NCBI GenBank assembly: GCA_002104905.1
Contig: MCFE01000205.1
Location: 1-64,000 of the forward strand
Reading direction: 5' to 3'
Source: Basidiobolus meristosporus CBS 931.73
Taxonomy: Eukaryota > Basidiobolomycota > Basidiobolomycetes > Basidiobolales > Basidiobolaceae
DNA length: 64,000 nucleotides
Below the pieces are notes generated by a model, which saw nothing but the letters and a program-made list of their open reading frames with translations, was not told the DNA's origin and did not search any database. The first letter of the stretch is position 1. The number at the start of each line of letters is the position of its first letter. Made by a program: the position numbers and the translations under genes. Positions 1 through 11,301 of this stretch are shown here, in pieces.

Positions 1-1135
1 TTATGAGGTTAGATAAGATGGCGCCACACAATCCCAGTGCATCATGGGCGGCAGCCGAGCAGGCCTTGGGCTCTAGTAGAATTCCATGCATCCTCGGTGC
101 AACAACACAGCCCTATGCTGGGCGTTTCGATTGTTTGGGAAAATGATGGACGGTAGCTTGGTGGGATGTGGAAATCGTAGGGGCGATCCCGACTTTTGTC
201 TCTCACTCACTCCCAACCATCAGTTCTTTGAGAGCTACCGACATAGATGGTGCATTTCTGGAATACGCCAAGTGCGCTTGGTTGGCCAATACTGATGCCC
301 AAAGTTGACCAGCTTCCGGGCGGACTCTGCTCCACCAACACGACTTTCCCCCCCCCAGAGGTTATGAAATTTTAACCATCTGAGCTTGAGGGGGTGGGGT
401 GGGTGGCCGGGCTAGATTCGTTTGATCTGTGGCATGGAATGGTGTTTTGTAAACCAACTCTGTTGCACAACTAATGAAAATTATTTCATCATCCCGGTTA
501 AATTGCGGGCTCCGTAACTCTATTGGAACACCCATGACGCCAATCTATATTTAGTATCGATGAAGATAACTACGCTGGCCAGCAAGGAAACCGTTCGGAT
601 GATACGAGCAAGGTTTCATATTTAGAATGTCCCGTGTTACAACATATGGGGAGAAGGGGAGGGGTGCAATGAGGAGATGGTGCGGATCACAGAGGGATCT
701 AGGCTAAACAGCCTGAGATCTGTTCAGCCTGCAAAGCAGCTGGATCTCTCATTATCTGCTCCTGTGGAAGCTATTGAGCATGAAGGAGCGCTTGAATGTG
801 ATCAACCAAGGGGCTGGCAAAAGTAGGACTGCTGTGATGACTTTGGCTGTGTAAGATTTTGGAGCATCAACCAGAAAGCATGCTAGTCTCTGCAATGGTA
901 CTGCCTTTCCCCCTTGCTCACAGTAAGCAGATACACCAAATCACACCAAACCCCTTGGTTCCATTCCACCCTCAATCATGCAATGAGCATAAAAGCATGA
1001 CCTGTGAGGCGAAAAGCTGGAGGTTTATTAAAGATATGTAATACAGGCGTGCAATGTTCGTGAAGAAAGAAAAGAGCATATGTTCTATCGATACTTGCGT
1101 TCTAAAGGGGATTTTGTTCGAGCAAAGTAGACCAG
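1..1135. other. intergenic, no gene recognised
   Basis: I see no recognisable coding sequence here; the open frames are short and unlike known proteins. Around 390-411 there are four G-runs (5, 4, 3 and 3 G) that fit a G-quadruplex pattern. An AATAAA signal in minus orientation (1022-1027) lies about 110 bp beyond the RPC19 stop and may be its poly(A) signal. Confidence 0.5.
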
Positions 1136-1698
1136 TTAAGCTTCTTCGTAGGTGAATTCTCCTTTGTCGAGATCTCCTTGGAAAGTATCAAGTATATGTT
1201 GACACATCGCGGTAAGATCATCAAGACCCTGCTGGAGAGCATCGACGGCGGTAGTGTCGTCTGTGAAAGGAAAGGTTAGCGGGGGTACTCTGAAAAGGTG
1301 ACGGAAAGCCCTCACCAGTTGTCTGAATGCGAAGATTAAGCTTGGCTTCGGCAGGATGAGGAATGGTGTAACCGCAATAGTCAACAGAAGCACTAGAGAA
1401 GCTGTTAGTTGGCTGGCGGGTGAGGAAGGAATAGGAGCAAAGTGCCTTACTTCTTCATAATGGCATATCTTAAGGCATTTCCAAGAGTATGGTCCTCGTC
1501 CTTTAAGCAAAAGGTGGCAGCAGTCAAGTCAACGCTACTACCGGCGATGATCTCTATTTTGTCTTTGTCGATTTCGCTCTCCTCCGGGACCTCAGCGTCA
1601 GAGCCAGCTTCGTACTCCTCGTTCTCCTCAGCTTGCTGGAGAGTTTCGTGTTCCATCTCCTCGGAATTCATGTGTTCGGTTTCTTCCTTAATCGACAT
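1136..1698 (-). CDS. RPC19: RNA polymerases I and III subunit AC19
   Basis: Predicted exons on the minus strand are 1698-1451, 1392-1316 and 1260-1136 (149 residues, frame kept throughout). The protein is the alpha-like small subunit shared by RNA polymerases I and III. It pairs with AC40 in the assembly platform that makes rRNA, 5S rRNA and tRNA in the nucleus. Seen: a long acidic N-terminus (about 1-50), then the alpha-motif region with DEDHTLGNALRYAIMKN (about 67-83), then CGYTIPHPAEAKLNLRIQT, then DALQQGLDDL near the C-terminus. The introns are 58 and 55 nt; the first has a CTAAC branch site and a CTAG acceptor. I chose the ATG at 1698 because the open frame upstream has only a TTG. The neighbour eIF3e lies in tandem upstream. 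The family call is secure; the exon joins are inferred from homology and splice signals. Confidence 0.93.
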
Positions 1699-2330
1699 GA
1701 CTAATCTCAAGCTTTAGAAGGAGGTGTAGTTCGCTCTCCAAGCTCGCATATGGATTCTTTTTAGAACCGAAGTGTCGGAACATGATCTTTTTTTTCTTTT
1801 TTTTTTCTTGCAGCGTTGATCAAATTTCTCTGGTTTGAATGATTTTTCGAGAGAATTGGCCGTCAACATGCTGTATGCCAGTAATACTTCAGCTTGGCCG
1901 CAGATCGGATCCGACTGGCATCGTGCGATGATAGCCAGTCGATGCGGATCCGACTGGAAAATTTTTCCTTCCCTAGTTAGTAGTGTACATGGATAGAACC
2001 GGGTTTAGTCGAGCATGGAAAGTTGTCTACCTCATCCACGCTCATCAACGCCGATTCTTCAACCCTGCCTCGGGATTGGCCATCGAGGGGAGGCTTGTTC
2101 CCGCGGATACCTTATCTCCCGCATTCTGCCAGAGGTCATTGATGTCGACGTGGGCTTTCCGCTAAACTACGCTGAACGGTCTCGTAAATCAAATCAAATC
2201 AAAGAGGCTGGTGGGTGAAATATGCCCCTGTACAGATGAACTCCCTTTATTCTTTGTGCTTCAGGAACAAAACGGTGGGGGAATATCATGGCCAACCGGA
2301 TAAACTTGGGTGTGAACAGGTTCTCGAACC
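1699..2330. other. intergenic between RPC19 and eIF3e
   Basis: This is the RPC19 promoter side plus the eIF3e 3' region. A T-rich tract lies at about 1788-1808. A short repeated motif, gatcCGACTGG, occurs twice at about 1908-1960 (atcggatccgactgg and cggatccgactgg). An AATAAA on the minus strand (2246-2251) is a likely eIF3e poly(A) signal. No gene is seen. Confidence 0.45.
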
Positions 2331-3905
2331 CTACTCAGCAACAGTGACTGCCTCGTTGGCGGCAGCCATGGCACTTTCTCTCTTTTCAATGCTAGTGGCG
2401 AGTACCTGGGATCTGAATGAGAGTCCTTTGGTGCGCTCAATGACTTGCTGGTAGATGGTAGGGTAGCTCGTGTTCATCAGGACCGTGTTTTCCTGGAAAT
2501 CGATCTTGGCGTCGACTCGGGTATCCCGAACAAGGTTGACGATCCACTTTTCCCCTTCTTGCTGCGACATGTTCAACGACTGGGATAGCTCGTTGATGTC
2601 AATCTTCTGATGTATACGGCAGTGGGTCTCGAGTATGAAGCAGCGGGCGTTCTCGATGAAGTCGTCCAAGGTAGCAACTAGGAAGAAATCGTTGGCTAGC
2701 ACTTGCTCACACTCGCCCAGCTTTTGTTGAGCACCCTCGAAATCAAACTTGACATAAAGACACTTGACAAACTCGATGATGGGATCTTCATAGACATAGG
2801 ACTCCTGCTCGATGACCCGTACCAGCTCCCTCATAATGCTCTTTCTGCGCTTATTGGTGATCACTGCAGTGGCGAGATAGCGAAGCATCCAAGGACAGCT
2901 GGATTGAATGGTGTTGATGAACTGCGGCTGAAAGAACATGTCGATAATGCCATCGCGGCCTTGGGCATGGTTGAAAAAGACAAACAACGACCAGTGAATG
3001 AGCCAGCTACGTTGTTGGAGTTGGTGCAAAGGAGATGGGAAGCTCTTTTGGTCGATGGCGTCCTTGAGCTTGTGTAGATCCTCCAATGCAACCTCCCAGT
3101 TTCCGGTCAATATTTCGGAGGCAAGCTTACCCCAGAGGGCGGAAAGATTCATCTCTGGGTCAGTGGACTGGAGTAAGCCCCGCATGTTAGTGACGGTTCA
3201 TTCTTCCATAAATATCCAAAGCAACATACCAAAACTCTGAAGTGGTAAAGCATGTCTGCTGAGGCGCCATAAATACCGCAGTTGAATTGATATTTACCAA
3301 ATTGGTAGAGGGTGGAGACCATCTCTGGGGTGATCTATAGGGAAGTGTGATGGTTTAGTTCCCAGTTAGGGCCAGTGCAGGAAGGGTTGACTTTAGCCTA
3401 CGTTGTATTTCTCTCTCAAAAAGTGCAGGTTTTGGAGTTTGTCTTGCCTCAGGGCAGAGATGACCTCCGGTTTCTCAATGACTTCCAGCACTTTTCCGGC
3501 CTCGTTCTGAAGCTCTTCAAGGGTGCTGATGACCTTTTTTCGCTTCTCGGTAAATTCTGACGGGTAGGCAAACAATCAGCGAAGGTCTTAGGGAGCGGAT
3601 AATCCATGGGCCAGAATGGAGGCTAAGCTTACCGGCAGGCGCCTCTTCTACGTGATGGATTTGCTTGAACAGCTCCGCAGCTGTGTCAATCATGTTGGTC
3701 TTGGACAAGAGGTCATACTTGGCTTGAAGAAGGTCCTCCTCTGGGTAAATCTAAAATGAGGGACGATTCTGATTAAAGATTGGAGGCCGCGAGAATCCTC
3801 GAAGAGGCGACTTACCTCTTTCAAGGTGAGGAATTCCAACAAGGGGTAAACCAGATGTCTGTCCAAAAAAGGGACCATCCTGGAGGTCAGATCGTATTGC
3901 GCCAT
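2331..3905 (-). CDS. translation initiation factor eIF3 subunit e (Int6)
   Basis: Five exons on the minus strand: 3905-3816, 3750-3633, 3556-3402, 3334-3230 and 3167-2331 (434 residues). eIF3e is a PCI-domain subunit of eIF3, which acts in 43S/48S preinitiation complexes in the cytoplasm. Seen: the family N-terminus [64 protein letters not shown], then a C-terminal PCI half with [51 protein letters not shown] and [15 protein letters not shown]. The length matches the family. The introns (62-76 nt) keep frame, and the last has a CACTAAC branch site. The adjacent ATG at 3908 could be the true start and would add one Met. The gene diverges from RPL6. Budding yeast lacks this subunit; most filamentous fungi keep it. 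Confidence 0.96.
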
Positions 3906-3908
3906 CAT

Positions 3909-4556
3909 GTAGGAATGCACGGTGTAGCCCAGCTAAAGAAGCGACCAAGCCTTACGATGAGTGATTGTGAATATGGAATATGGATATCGCAAATTCCACC
4001 ACGTGCGCACATCCCGCTGAAATCGAGAGGTTTTTTTTCAGCACCTACGAGCCGAAATGAATGGAGATATTATCAATTCAGGATATTTTTACCCGTCGAT
4101 TTCCCCAAGATTCTGTCAAGCCAGCAAATCTAAGCCTAAGCCGTCCATCAGGAACGTCTGCTCGGGCATGGGTAGCAGTAACAAAATTTTTTAGCAGAGA
4201 TCACCAAATTTTGCAGGATCCCCTCAAGAAGGTATTTGATTGGTGACTTGTGCGAAGAAAGTGAGTATGTTGATGCGGAGTAATCCAAGAAATAAATGTC
4301 TTCAACAAAACTCCGGTGAACCTTCTCTCCTCCATCCACAAAGAGTGGTCATTGCTGATACTCCATAACTGGTAGGTAACGTACGGCTCTAATTATGATG
4401 GATGCAACTATAGCTAGTGTGCCCTTGAATCGGTGTTTTCATGATACATAGTTTAGCGATTACCAATTTAATCGACAATCCATTCGATTGAACGCGACCC
4501 ATACATCAATAACATACCTGTAACTCAACTGCTTGCATTATTTTAGTGGTTCAAAG
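3909..4556. promoter_or_regulatory. divergent promoter region, eIF3e / RPL6
   Basis: About 650 bp separate the divergent starts of eIF3e (minus) and RPL6 (plus), so both promoters must lie here, possibly shared. I see no clear TATA box. A pyrimidine-rich stretch and a TTTTAG just before the RPL6 ATG (4540-4546) leave open a 5' UTR intron for RPL6. No coding sequence is supported. Confidence 0.5.
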
Positions 4557-5273
4557 ATGCACAAATCTCGCAACTCCTTCCTTGCTCCAGGCATTACTCG
4601 CCTCTCTCGTTCCAGTGCCTTCTCCAAGCGCGCTCTTTATAAGAAGCAAAAGGTGGCCGCCGAAAAGGCTGCTGCTGCCCCTGCCACCACCAAGACTGTC
4701 AAGGTGAACGGCGAGAAGAACGGCAGTGAACGTGTTGTCTCTTTGAACAAGGCTTCCCGTTGGTACCCTGCTGAGGATGTTGCTCAACCCAAGGCCTCTC
4801 GCAAGGTTGCCAAGCCCACCAAGCTTCGTGCCACCATTACCCCCGGTACCGTCCTTGTCCTCTTGGCCGGTCGTTTCCGTGGTAAGAGAGTTGTCTTCTT
4901 GAAGCAACTTGCCTCCGGCCTCTTGTTGGTTACTGGTCCATACAAGGTCAATGGAGTTCCCCTTAGACGCGTCAACCAAGCCTACGTCCTTGCTACCTCC
5001 ACCAAGGTTGACTTGAGCAATGTCAACGTTGATGCCAAGTTCGATGACGCCTACTTCAAGAAGGAGAAGGCTGCCAAGGCTAAGGGTACTGAAGAGGAGT
5101 TCTTCGGAGAGGAACAAAAGAAGAAGGTCATCCCTGAATCTCGCAGTGCTGACCAGAAGTCTGTCGACAAGGAGATCCTTGCCGCCGTTTCTCAAGTCCC
5201 ACACCTCCGCTCGTACTTGAATGCTTCTTTCACTCTTAGAAAGGGCCAAGCTCCTCACTCCATGAAATTCTAA
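4557..5273 (+). CDS. RPL6: 60S ribosomal protein eL6
   Basis: A single uninterrupted frame of 238 residues encodes the large-subunit ribosomal protein eL6. Seen: a basic N-terminal extension MHKSRNSFLAPGITRLSRSSA with an Ala/Lys-rich linker, then the eL6 core with WYPAEDVAQPKASRKVAKP, GTVLVLLAGRFRGKRVVFLK, LVTGPYKVNGVPLRRVNQ and YVLATSTKVDL, and a C-terminal stretch with LTYGAQ-like basic features ending RKGQAPHSMKF. The start at 4557 is the ATG giving the family N-terminus; an in-frame codon 24 nt upstream lacks support. Codon use is strongly biased (AAG, CTT, GCC, GGT), as expected for a highly expressed gene. An AATAAA lies at 5295-5300. The gene converges with the EngB-type GTPase. A 235-residue antisense frame over it is a shadow of the codon bias. 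Confidence 0.97.
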   Translation: MHKSRNSFLAPGITRLSRSSAFSKRALYKKQKVAAEKAAAAPATTKTVKVNGEKNGSERVVSLNKASRWYPAEDVAQPKASRKVAKPTKLRATITPGTVLVLLAGRFRGKRVVFLKQLASGLLLVTGPYKVNGVPLRRVNQAYVLATSTKVDLSNVNVDAKFDDAYFKKEKAAKAKGTEEEFFGEEQKKKVIPESRSADQKSVDKEILAAVSQVPHLRSYLNASFTLRKGQAPHSMKF

Positions 5274-5682
5274 GTTGTGAACTAGTCTTCATTTAATAAA
5301 CAATATTGTGAACGCACCGATGTTCATTTGGGTTTACTCGGGCAGTCGACCAGCAGCCCTCAACAACGGCTGCAAGGCCCGCTGGCTGCTGTGTACGACG
5401 ATGCGCCTATTTGAATGTTTGGATTAGCGCGTCTACGCAGGGGGACTCCTTCGATAATCAATGGGGCCATCATGTGTAGCCACAGTCCTTGCAAATCCTC
5501 GGCACAAAATCAAGCGTTTCAAGCGCAAACAGCAATAAACTTCACCCAACCCCACAAAGGAACCGTATTCCACTCGCAATCCAACCAACCTAGCGATCAT
5601 CAAGTCCCATTTTGAAAAAGAAAGTGCACATTTGGCGGAAATTTAATATGATTTATCAACAGTAGTATGCATGTGACGGCTC
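5274..5682. other. convergent 3' region, RPL6 / EngB
   Basis: This holds the 3' ends of the convergent RPL6 and GTPase genes. The RPL6 poly(A) signal AATAAA is at 5295-5300. No gene is seen. Confidence 0.5.
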
Positions 5683-6901
5683 CTAGATGTCAGCTGGCTG
5701 GATTCTACAGGCTCTAATGACAGCACATCTAACCTCGTCAATCCCTTTCTTCTTGGGTAGAGCTACGGGAAGGACTTGCGGGAAGCAAATCTGGGTGGAT
5801 TCGTAGAGGTCGTCTTCGATGATCGATTTCTGGGAGCGAAATTTGATGTTGGTGTAATAGTCGGCCTTGGTAATCACCACCTTGGGACAGAAGTATGTAA
5901 GTAATGGGCTAGTTGAGGAGACAACTTGAGAGGCATACTTGATATTCGATCTGGTACTTCTCTAGTAGCTTGATCATCTTCCGGTCGGCCGTCTTTAATC
6001 CTTCAAACGATTCCAGCAACAGGAAAACTCGAGCAAGGCTAGAGGATTATCAAAAGAATCGTAAATAACCCAGGCGCCTTGAGATGTGCTGTTTCTCTGC
6101 AGCTTACTTTGGCTTCCGCTTTGTGAAGTATGCCAAGCATTCGGGTCCCCAGTCCTTCCAGCTACTACGGCTGTAGCCCGGTGTATCGACCAAGATCAAT
6201 TTGTCGTCAACCGAGAAGAAGGTGGGGAGTGTGGTGCGTTTCTGGCGGAGTGTCAACATGATAAGTCGTGTGGTCAATAGCCGATGGCAATGATACATAT
6301 CTTACCCGGTCTTTCTTGTGCCCTTGGAAGGTTCTAACCATCTTTTTTCGACCAGCGACTGCATGGATCAACGCCGTTTTCTAAGGGTGATAAAGGTCTT
6401 AGTGGTGGTCCCGAAAAAGGGTTTGTGCTGGGACGTACTCCGACTCCATGTCTCCCAATAAAGGCCACCTACAAATCCGAAATCAACCGTTAATGAATGA
6501 GACGCAACGTGTTCGCGAGTCCGTCACTTGTCAGCAAAGAAGCCGGGTGTTTCCAGACCCCGAAGGGGTATATATACCTCTTTGACGTCGTTTGTTCTCA
6601 GCTGTGCCAGCTTCTCAGTGTCTTTCAAGTGATACGGGTTCTTTGGAAACAGGTTTTCCGTGTAGGCGATGTGTTTCTTTTTGGGGATGAAGTCGGTGAA
6701 CCTGGTTTTCTCGGGGGGCTCTTCTTGGTTCGGCCCGGCCTCCATAGGGTCCCAGAAGATAGGCTTGCTGAGGGAAGCCGCCGTGGGTCTGGTACGGGGG
6801 AAGGCAATCCATGGGGAGACCGAGAAGGTCCGTTGTGCTACGAAGCTGGGCTTGGTGAAAGGAAATGACCTTACTGCGACGCGGATTCCTCGAAAAGCCA
6901 T
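5683..6901 (-). CDS. mitochondrial EngB-type (YihA) GTPase
   Basis: Six predicted exons on the minus strand: 6901-6578, 6468-6439, 6380-6306, 6241-6108, 6038-5939 and 5880-5683 (286 residues). EngB/YihA-type GTPases assist large ribosomal subunit assembly; the eukaryotic members (yeast Mrx8, human GTPBP8) are mitochondrial. Seen: an Arg/Ser-rich N-terminus without acidic residues for about 50 residues, like a mitochondrial presequence; G1 motif GRHGVGKT (113-120); G3 DTPGY (162-166); VFLLLESFEGLKTADRKMI; G4 TKAD (225-228); and a C-terminal LPKKKGIDEVR. The usual family G1 is GRSNVGKSS, so the Ser-Asn pair is replaced here while the P-loop pattern GxxxxGKT is kept. The second exon is only 30 nt and carries most of the P-loop. 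The gene converges with RPL6. Confidence 0.9.
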
Positions 6902-9445
6902 ATTTGTCTAAGCCAATTCGCCGTCAAGGAATACCAGGTCTGAAGTCACTCAATTTTTTCGGGAAAATTTTTTCTACTCACCCTACTGGACCGATCTTGC
7001 TCTCTCCGTGGATCAATGAAGCATCACCTGGATGCCATGTACATATCCATTCACTTGATCTCCAGCCAACCGAATCAACTTCCCCAAGGGGGGAGATGGG
7101 TACGGGTGGTGAGGGTTGGTATGCTGGTGACAAGCCCGATGCTGCTCCAGTCAGCCACAGGTGTCGGTGGCGTCCCAGTAGCCCCGGTGGTGCGCAATGG
7201 ATGCGGGATCAGGCGGCACAAAAGAGAGGAGATTCCACGACTATTCCCCGAGTCCATAGATGCCACTACAGCTCGGAGGGCACTTGGGGAGTGATGATCG
7301 GAACGATGCGTGCCTCTTGGACGAGTGCTCAACTGTAGCACTTTCCATCGGCATCAGCAGTTTCGCAAATCGCTCCCATGTCGATCTGGCATGGAGAATG
7401 GCGACCCTGGGTGCAATCAATGCCATCCCTTCCTGTGCTACCGTACTGGTTGATCAGAGTGACCGGTTTGAACCATCAGCATTTAAAACTCCACATCTAA
7501 CCTCTAGGGTCCCTTCTGAGCATCCCATCCCGCAGTTCAGAGATATGCGAGTGTGATGGACATCCCCCCCGGAAGCCTGATTTGCAGAGGTCGGTTCCGT
7601 GGATTTCAGGCGTGGGTGATGGTGCGATGGGTGGTCACTTTCCTGACCAAGAGGATTAGAAAATCAGCACACTCGGAAGCCTGCCGGTTTCGGGAAATAT
7701 CAGTGGTTCAGGTGATCGCATGTATGCCCTTCCAATATCGTGAGGACACATGGGGAGTGGCCTCATCGCGCCCTCATCTTCCCGTGAGTAGGACTTGCCA
7801 ATGATAAGACGTAAAGCAACGCTGTGGAGGTCCAAGCTACATAGCCTTGAAGCGGCTACGGTGGTTTGGGCAGAGCCACTCTGGACATGCTTCGTATGTC
7901 GCGCCGCGAGAAAACATCGTAGCCGTTATACTCACGTCACGTGCCAGGGTCGGGTTGGGGCAGATGCGAAGAGAGGCTTCCTCTCAAAGAGACGCCGTGG
8001 GTGTGGATGGGAGGCAGGTGGTCTCCTGTCGCTATCGTGATAATGTCTCATCACCCTTCCCAAGCATTGCTGTCGAACAAGCCTCGTGGAGAGTGCGAGT
8101 ATGGGCAAGACGGACTGCGATCGTGATTCTGATCCGAGTCGGAGGCAGGCTCAGTTGCTCAGAAATCCCACCATCGGCTGCAGCGGCTACATTTGATTTG
8201 GTCCATGTGAATAATCGGTGGATTTGGGAATTTCTCAGTGGGCAACATCAGCTTCCTGAAATCATATCAGGAATGCGAACAGCAGTTCCGTGGATCTGGA
8301 AGTATGGAAAATAATGTCTGTGGACAACTCCCCGACAGCCCATCCTCCACAGCCCGATTGTCCACCGACCTCACGGATCAGAGGATCCCAAAGGGAAGGT
8401 GTGTGCAGACTAATAGACAGGGCCAGGTCGAGGAGGTTTCGGTAACTAACTGCGGTGGGGTAGGCCTCAGACTACTTGTATGTGGGCTGGAGTGGCATTC
8501 GGCTTGGTACCAGCAGGCCACCCAGGGGCGACTCGAGGGTTCCATCGAGCAGCAGCAGCAGCGCGGTTGGCATGAGGTGATGATCAGTTATCCGGGAACA
8601 AACACAAGACAGGTGTGTGGTGTCGGTGATTGCATCGAGTGCATCAATAGTTCAAGGCCAGGTGCTGGCATTGTCGAATCACTAAGCATGCCCACCGAGT
8701 TAATTATTGCCAATGGTAGTTAGTGGTGTGGTGTCCCTTGCCACGACTGGCGAAATCCCCTTGATTCCACCGATGGCATCAATATCAGGTTTTATAAAGG
8801 TAAATCCCAGGCTGGTCAGATGGACATGGCCAGAGTGGGTTGCTCTAAGTGATCACCTTAAGAATGATACACCGCTCGCTAGCTAGCAGCCACTCCAGCT
8901 GGCCTCACCTCTGATGTGGCCGCAAATACCTGTGTTGCATCTGGATCCAGGATCACATTAAGGTTTTTGCACGGATCAGGGATGTTTCAGGGCGTAGACA
9001 CCAGGCCAGGAAATCGCCGCACGTAGGTCGAGCTCAGCTTCCCGCACGCTCTCAAATCAAATGCCAGCTCGGACCAAACGAATAAAACAGACTCCAAGAC
9101 CACAACAGTCAGCGATAGATATTCGACGGCGAAGGGTAATAGATGGAAAAGAGTGACGGCCTCAGCGGCCACTCTCCCTGCCTGATCAAAGCATCCCATT
9201 CGGAGCATCGAAGCGGATGTTGTCATTCCCAAATCATTGACGTATCTTGGGTGTCTCCATCGCAGATCGCTCGAGAAATCTCATCAAATAAACCTGAAAC
9301 CTAATTTCCAGTCCGCTCGCAACATATAATGCGGTTGCAGAATGACCAGCCCGGCAAGAGCTGAGGCGACTATTCTCAGGAATCCCTTCGCACCCAAGTT
9401 TCCCCCAACCCCACGCTAACCCCCACCTTCGCTCCACCGCAAATC
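6902..9445. promoter_or_regulatory. long gene-free region upstream of WOPR gene
   Basis: About 2.5 kb between the divergent starts of the GTPase and the WOPR regulator contain only unrecognised open frames (for example 155 and 161 residues at 7847-8314 and 8238-8723) in GC-rich sequence, where such frames arise by chance. A CAG run occurs near 8551-8562. The region probably holds the promoter and possibly a long 5' leader of the WOPR gene. Long regulatory regions are known for fungal WOPR genes such as WOR1, but here this is inference. Confidence 0.4.
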
Positions 9446-10615
9446 ATGGCAACCATGGAGACGTTTTTTGGTAGGGATTCGGTCCGGCTGCCCAGTATCG
9501 CATGCGTATTGACTCGCTTTCTCTAGGTTTGGTGGAGAGCACGAGAGATGCTTTGATAATTGTTGGTAGGTAGCTCTCTGTGCAACTTCCCGTCATCCCC
9601 ATACTGACTCGGCGCAAAGAGGCGTGCAATAGAGATATACTGACCAGGATGCGCAGACGCCTCCACGAGAAGGAGAAAAAGGAGCTGCGCTCGGGATCCG
9701 TTTACGTGTTTGACGAGAAGGAGAGCGGGATCAAGCGCTGGACCGATGGTCGGTTATGGTCTCCCTCCCGGATCTTGGGGAACTTTCTGGTTTATCGCGA
9801 GCTAGCGAAGAAGATAGCACCCAGGAAATCCGGTGGCAAAAGGGTGGAGGATGAGACCGAACTTCGGGACATAGACAAATCTAGTGTGCTGGAGAGTAAC
9901 AAGGGTATCTTTGTGTTCAAGTATGGCGGGTTGATCAAGAAGACAATCGCCATCGAGCTGAACAATACCTGCCAGCATCTGATCTGCTATCACACCCTAG
10001 AAGGTAGCCCATATGTCGGTCCAGAGACAGCCTTCTCATCCAGCGTTCTGATTGAGGAGAGTTGCTAACCCGTGTACAGATATTCATCTAGGCTTACTGC
10101 ATCCGCCACAGGCGTTCATGGAGCTGTCGAAGATCAAGCTGAGCCCCGACATCATCAAACAGCATCGTTTTCGCAAGCCCATCAAAAACTATGCAGCCGT
10201 CTCCAACTGCCCTGACGATGATGAGGGCCATTTCCTTTCCACCGAGGGCTTCGGTGATATCCACGGCCTTGCAGAGGGGTACGAGGGGGCTGCCAAATGG
10301 AGCCTGGACCCCAGACCGGAGAATACCGAACACGAGAATTTCGAGCAGTTGATTCCAGCCCCGCTGTTACCCTCCACCTCCAGTTTCTCCAACATGTTTT
10401 GGCGCGCGCAGAACGAGCCGTGTGCTTGGAATGGTTACCCTTCCGGCAGCACGAGCTGGAACTGCCATCAAAGTATCCCGTTCACGCAGCTTAACGGTCT
10501 TTCTCCAAGCCCCCCGTTTCATGAATATCCCGATCTCTACTCCCATGAGGTCTTTACCGAGGTTGCCCCGGCAGGGCCGTACCCACCCAACCACCGTAAG
10601 CGCAAGTCCCGATGA
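9446..10615 (+). CDS. WOPR (Gti1/Pac2) transcription regulator
   Basis: Four predicted exons: 9446-9470, 9527-9565, 9620-10003 and 10080-10615 (327 residues). WOPR proteins (Wor1, Ryp1, Mit1, Sge1, Gti1, Pac2) are fungus-specific DNA-binding regulators of morphology, mating and host interaction. Seen: WOPRa with METFFG, DALIIVEACN, MRRRL and SGSVYVFDEKESGIKRWTDG then RLWSPSR (46-72); WOPRb with GGLIKKTIAI (124 onward) and HLICYHTLED. A Ser/Pro/Tyr-rich tail follows and the protein ends in basic KRKSR, a possible nuclear signal. The first two exons are 25 and 39 nt and split the start of the conserved domain; introns are 56, 54 and 76 nt. An alternative ATG is at 9455. AATAAA is at 10774-10779. 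I cannot tell which of the two fungal paralogue groups (Gti1-like or Pac2-like) it belongs to. Confidence 0.93.
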
Positions 10616-11301
10616 ACTGGGCGGGGCCAAACAAGCCCGGCTTCAACCAAGCATCTGTTTCCCAAAAGTTGGTTCCCTAGGGATCCCATGTATATACTTG
10701 AACTAGCAGCCATGATTCTCTGGTACCTCGTGAGAGGATCCTCAAATTTTCGCGGAATTTCCAATATTTTATGAATAAACAATAGTGCACTCCACCCCGG
10801 TACCCGGCACCTCCAGGCCTGGCTCACGCTCACCGCTCAGATGGCGCGGAGCATGGGTGCACCCGATCCTCGCGGTTGGAATAGATGCAGCTCTACCATG
10901 AACAGAGTGGTGTCTTCCCTACTCGCAACCAGCATTGCGAACCAACCGTCCATTACACTGGGGACATCGTGGTCAATGAATCTGTTCTTTATGTAATTCT
11001 ATGATAATACTCTCACTCGCAACTAACAAAAGAGGACAAACACACCCATTTGAACACCCGTGCAATAAGATGCTCCGGTGCGATGCACTCTCCCTTTGAA
11101 AGGCCAAGGTACATCCCATCGGGTAACATCCCATCCTAAATAATCCTCCAAAAATACGATCGCGCTAGTGGACAAGAGGGGTCGCTTAGGAAAATGCACT
11201 CCGCCTCCGGTGGTTAGCCAAGACGACGGACTTTGGAATTACGGTCAACGGAGGCGGGGTCGAACGGAGGTCGCTTGCGATGCACAGCGGGGGATGCGTT
11301 C
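10616..11301. other. convergent 3' region, WOPR gene / PARN
   Basis: This holds the 3' ends of the convergent WOPR and PARN genes. An AATAAA for the plus-strand gene is at 10774-10779. No coding sequence is recognised. Confidence 0.5.

Noticed and set aside
4540-4556. Intron ending at TTTTAG just before the RPL6 ATG
   Set aside because: Possible as a 5' UTR intron, but no donor with a supporting upstream coding exon is evident, so it was not annotated.
4551-5258. 235-residue open frame antisense to RPL6
   Set aside because: It mirrors the biased codon use of RPL6, is Leu/Gly-rich and low in complexity, and resembles no known protein.
7847-8723. Overlapping open frames of 155 and 161 residues
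   Set aside because: The sequence is GC-rich, there is no recognisable domain, splice pattern or codon bias, and the frames overlap each other.
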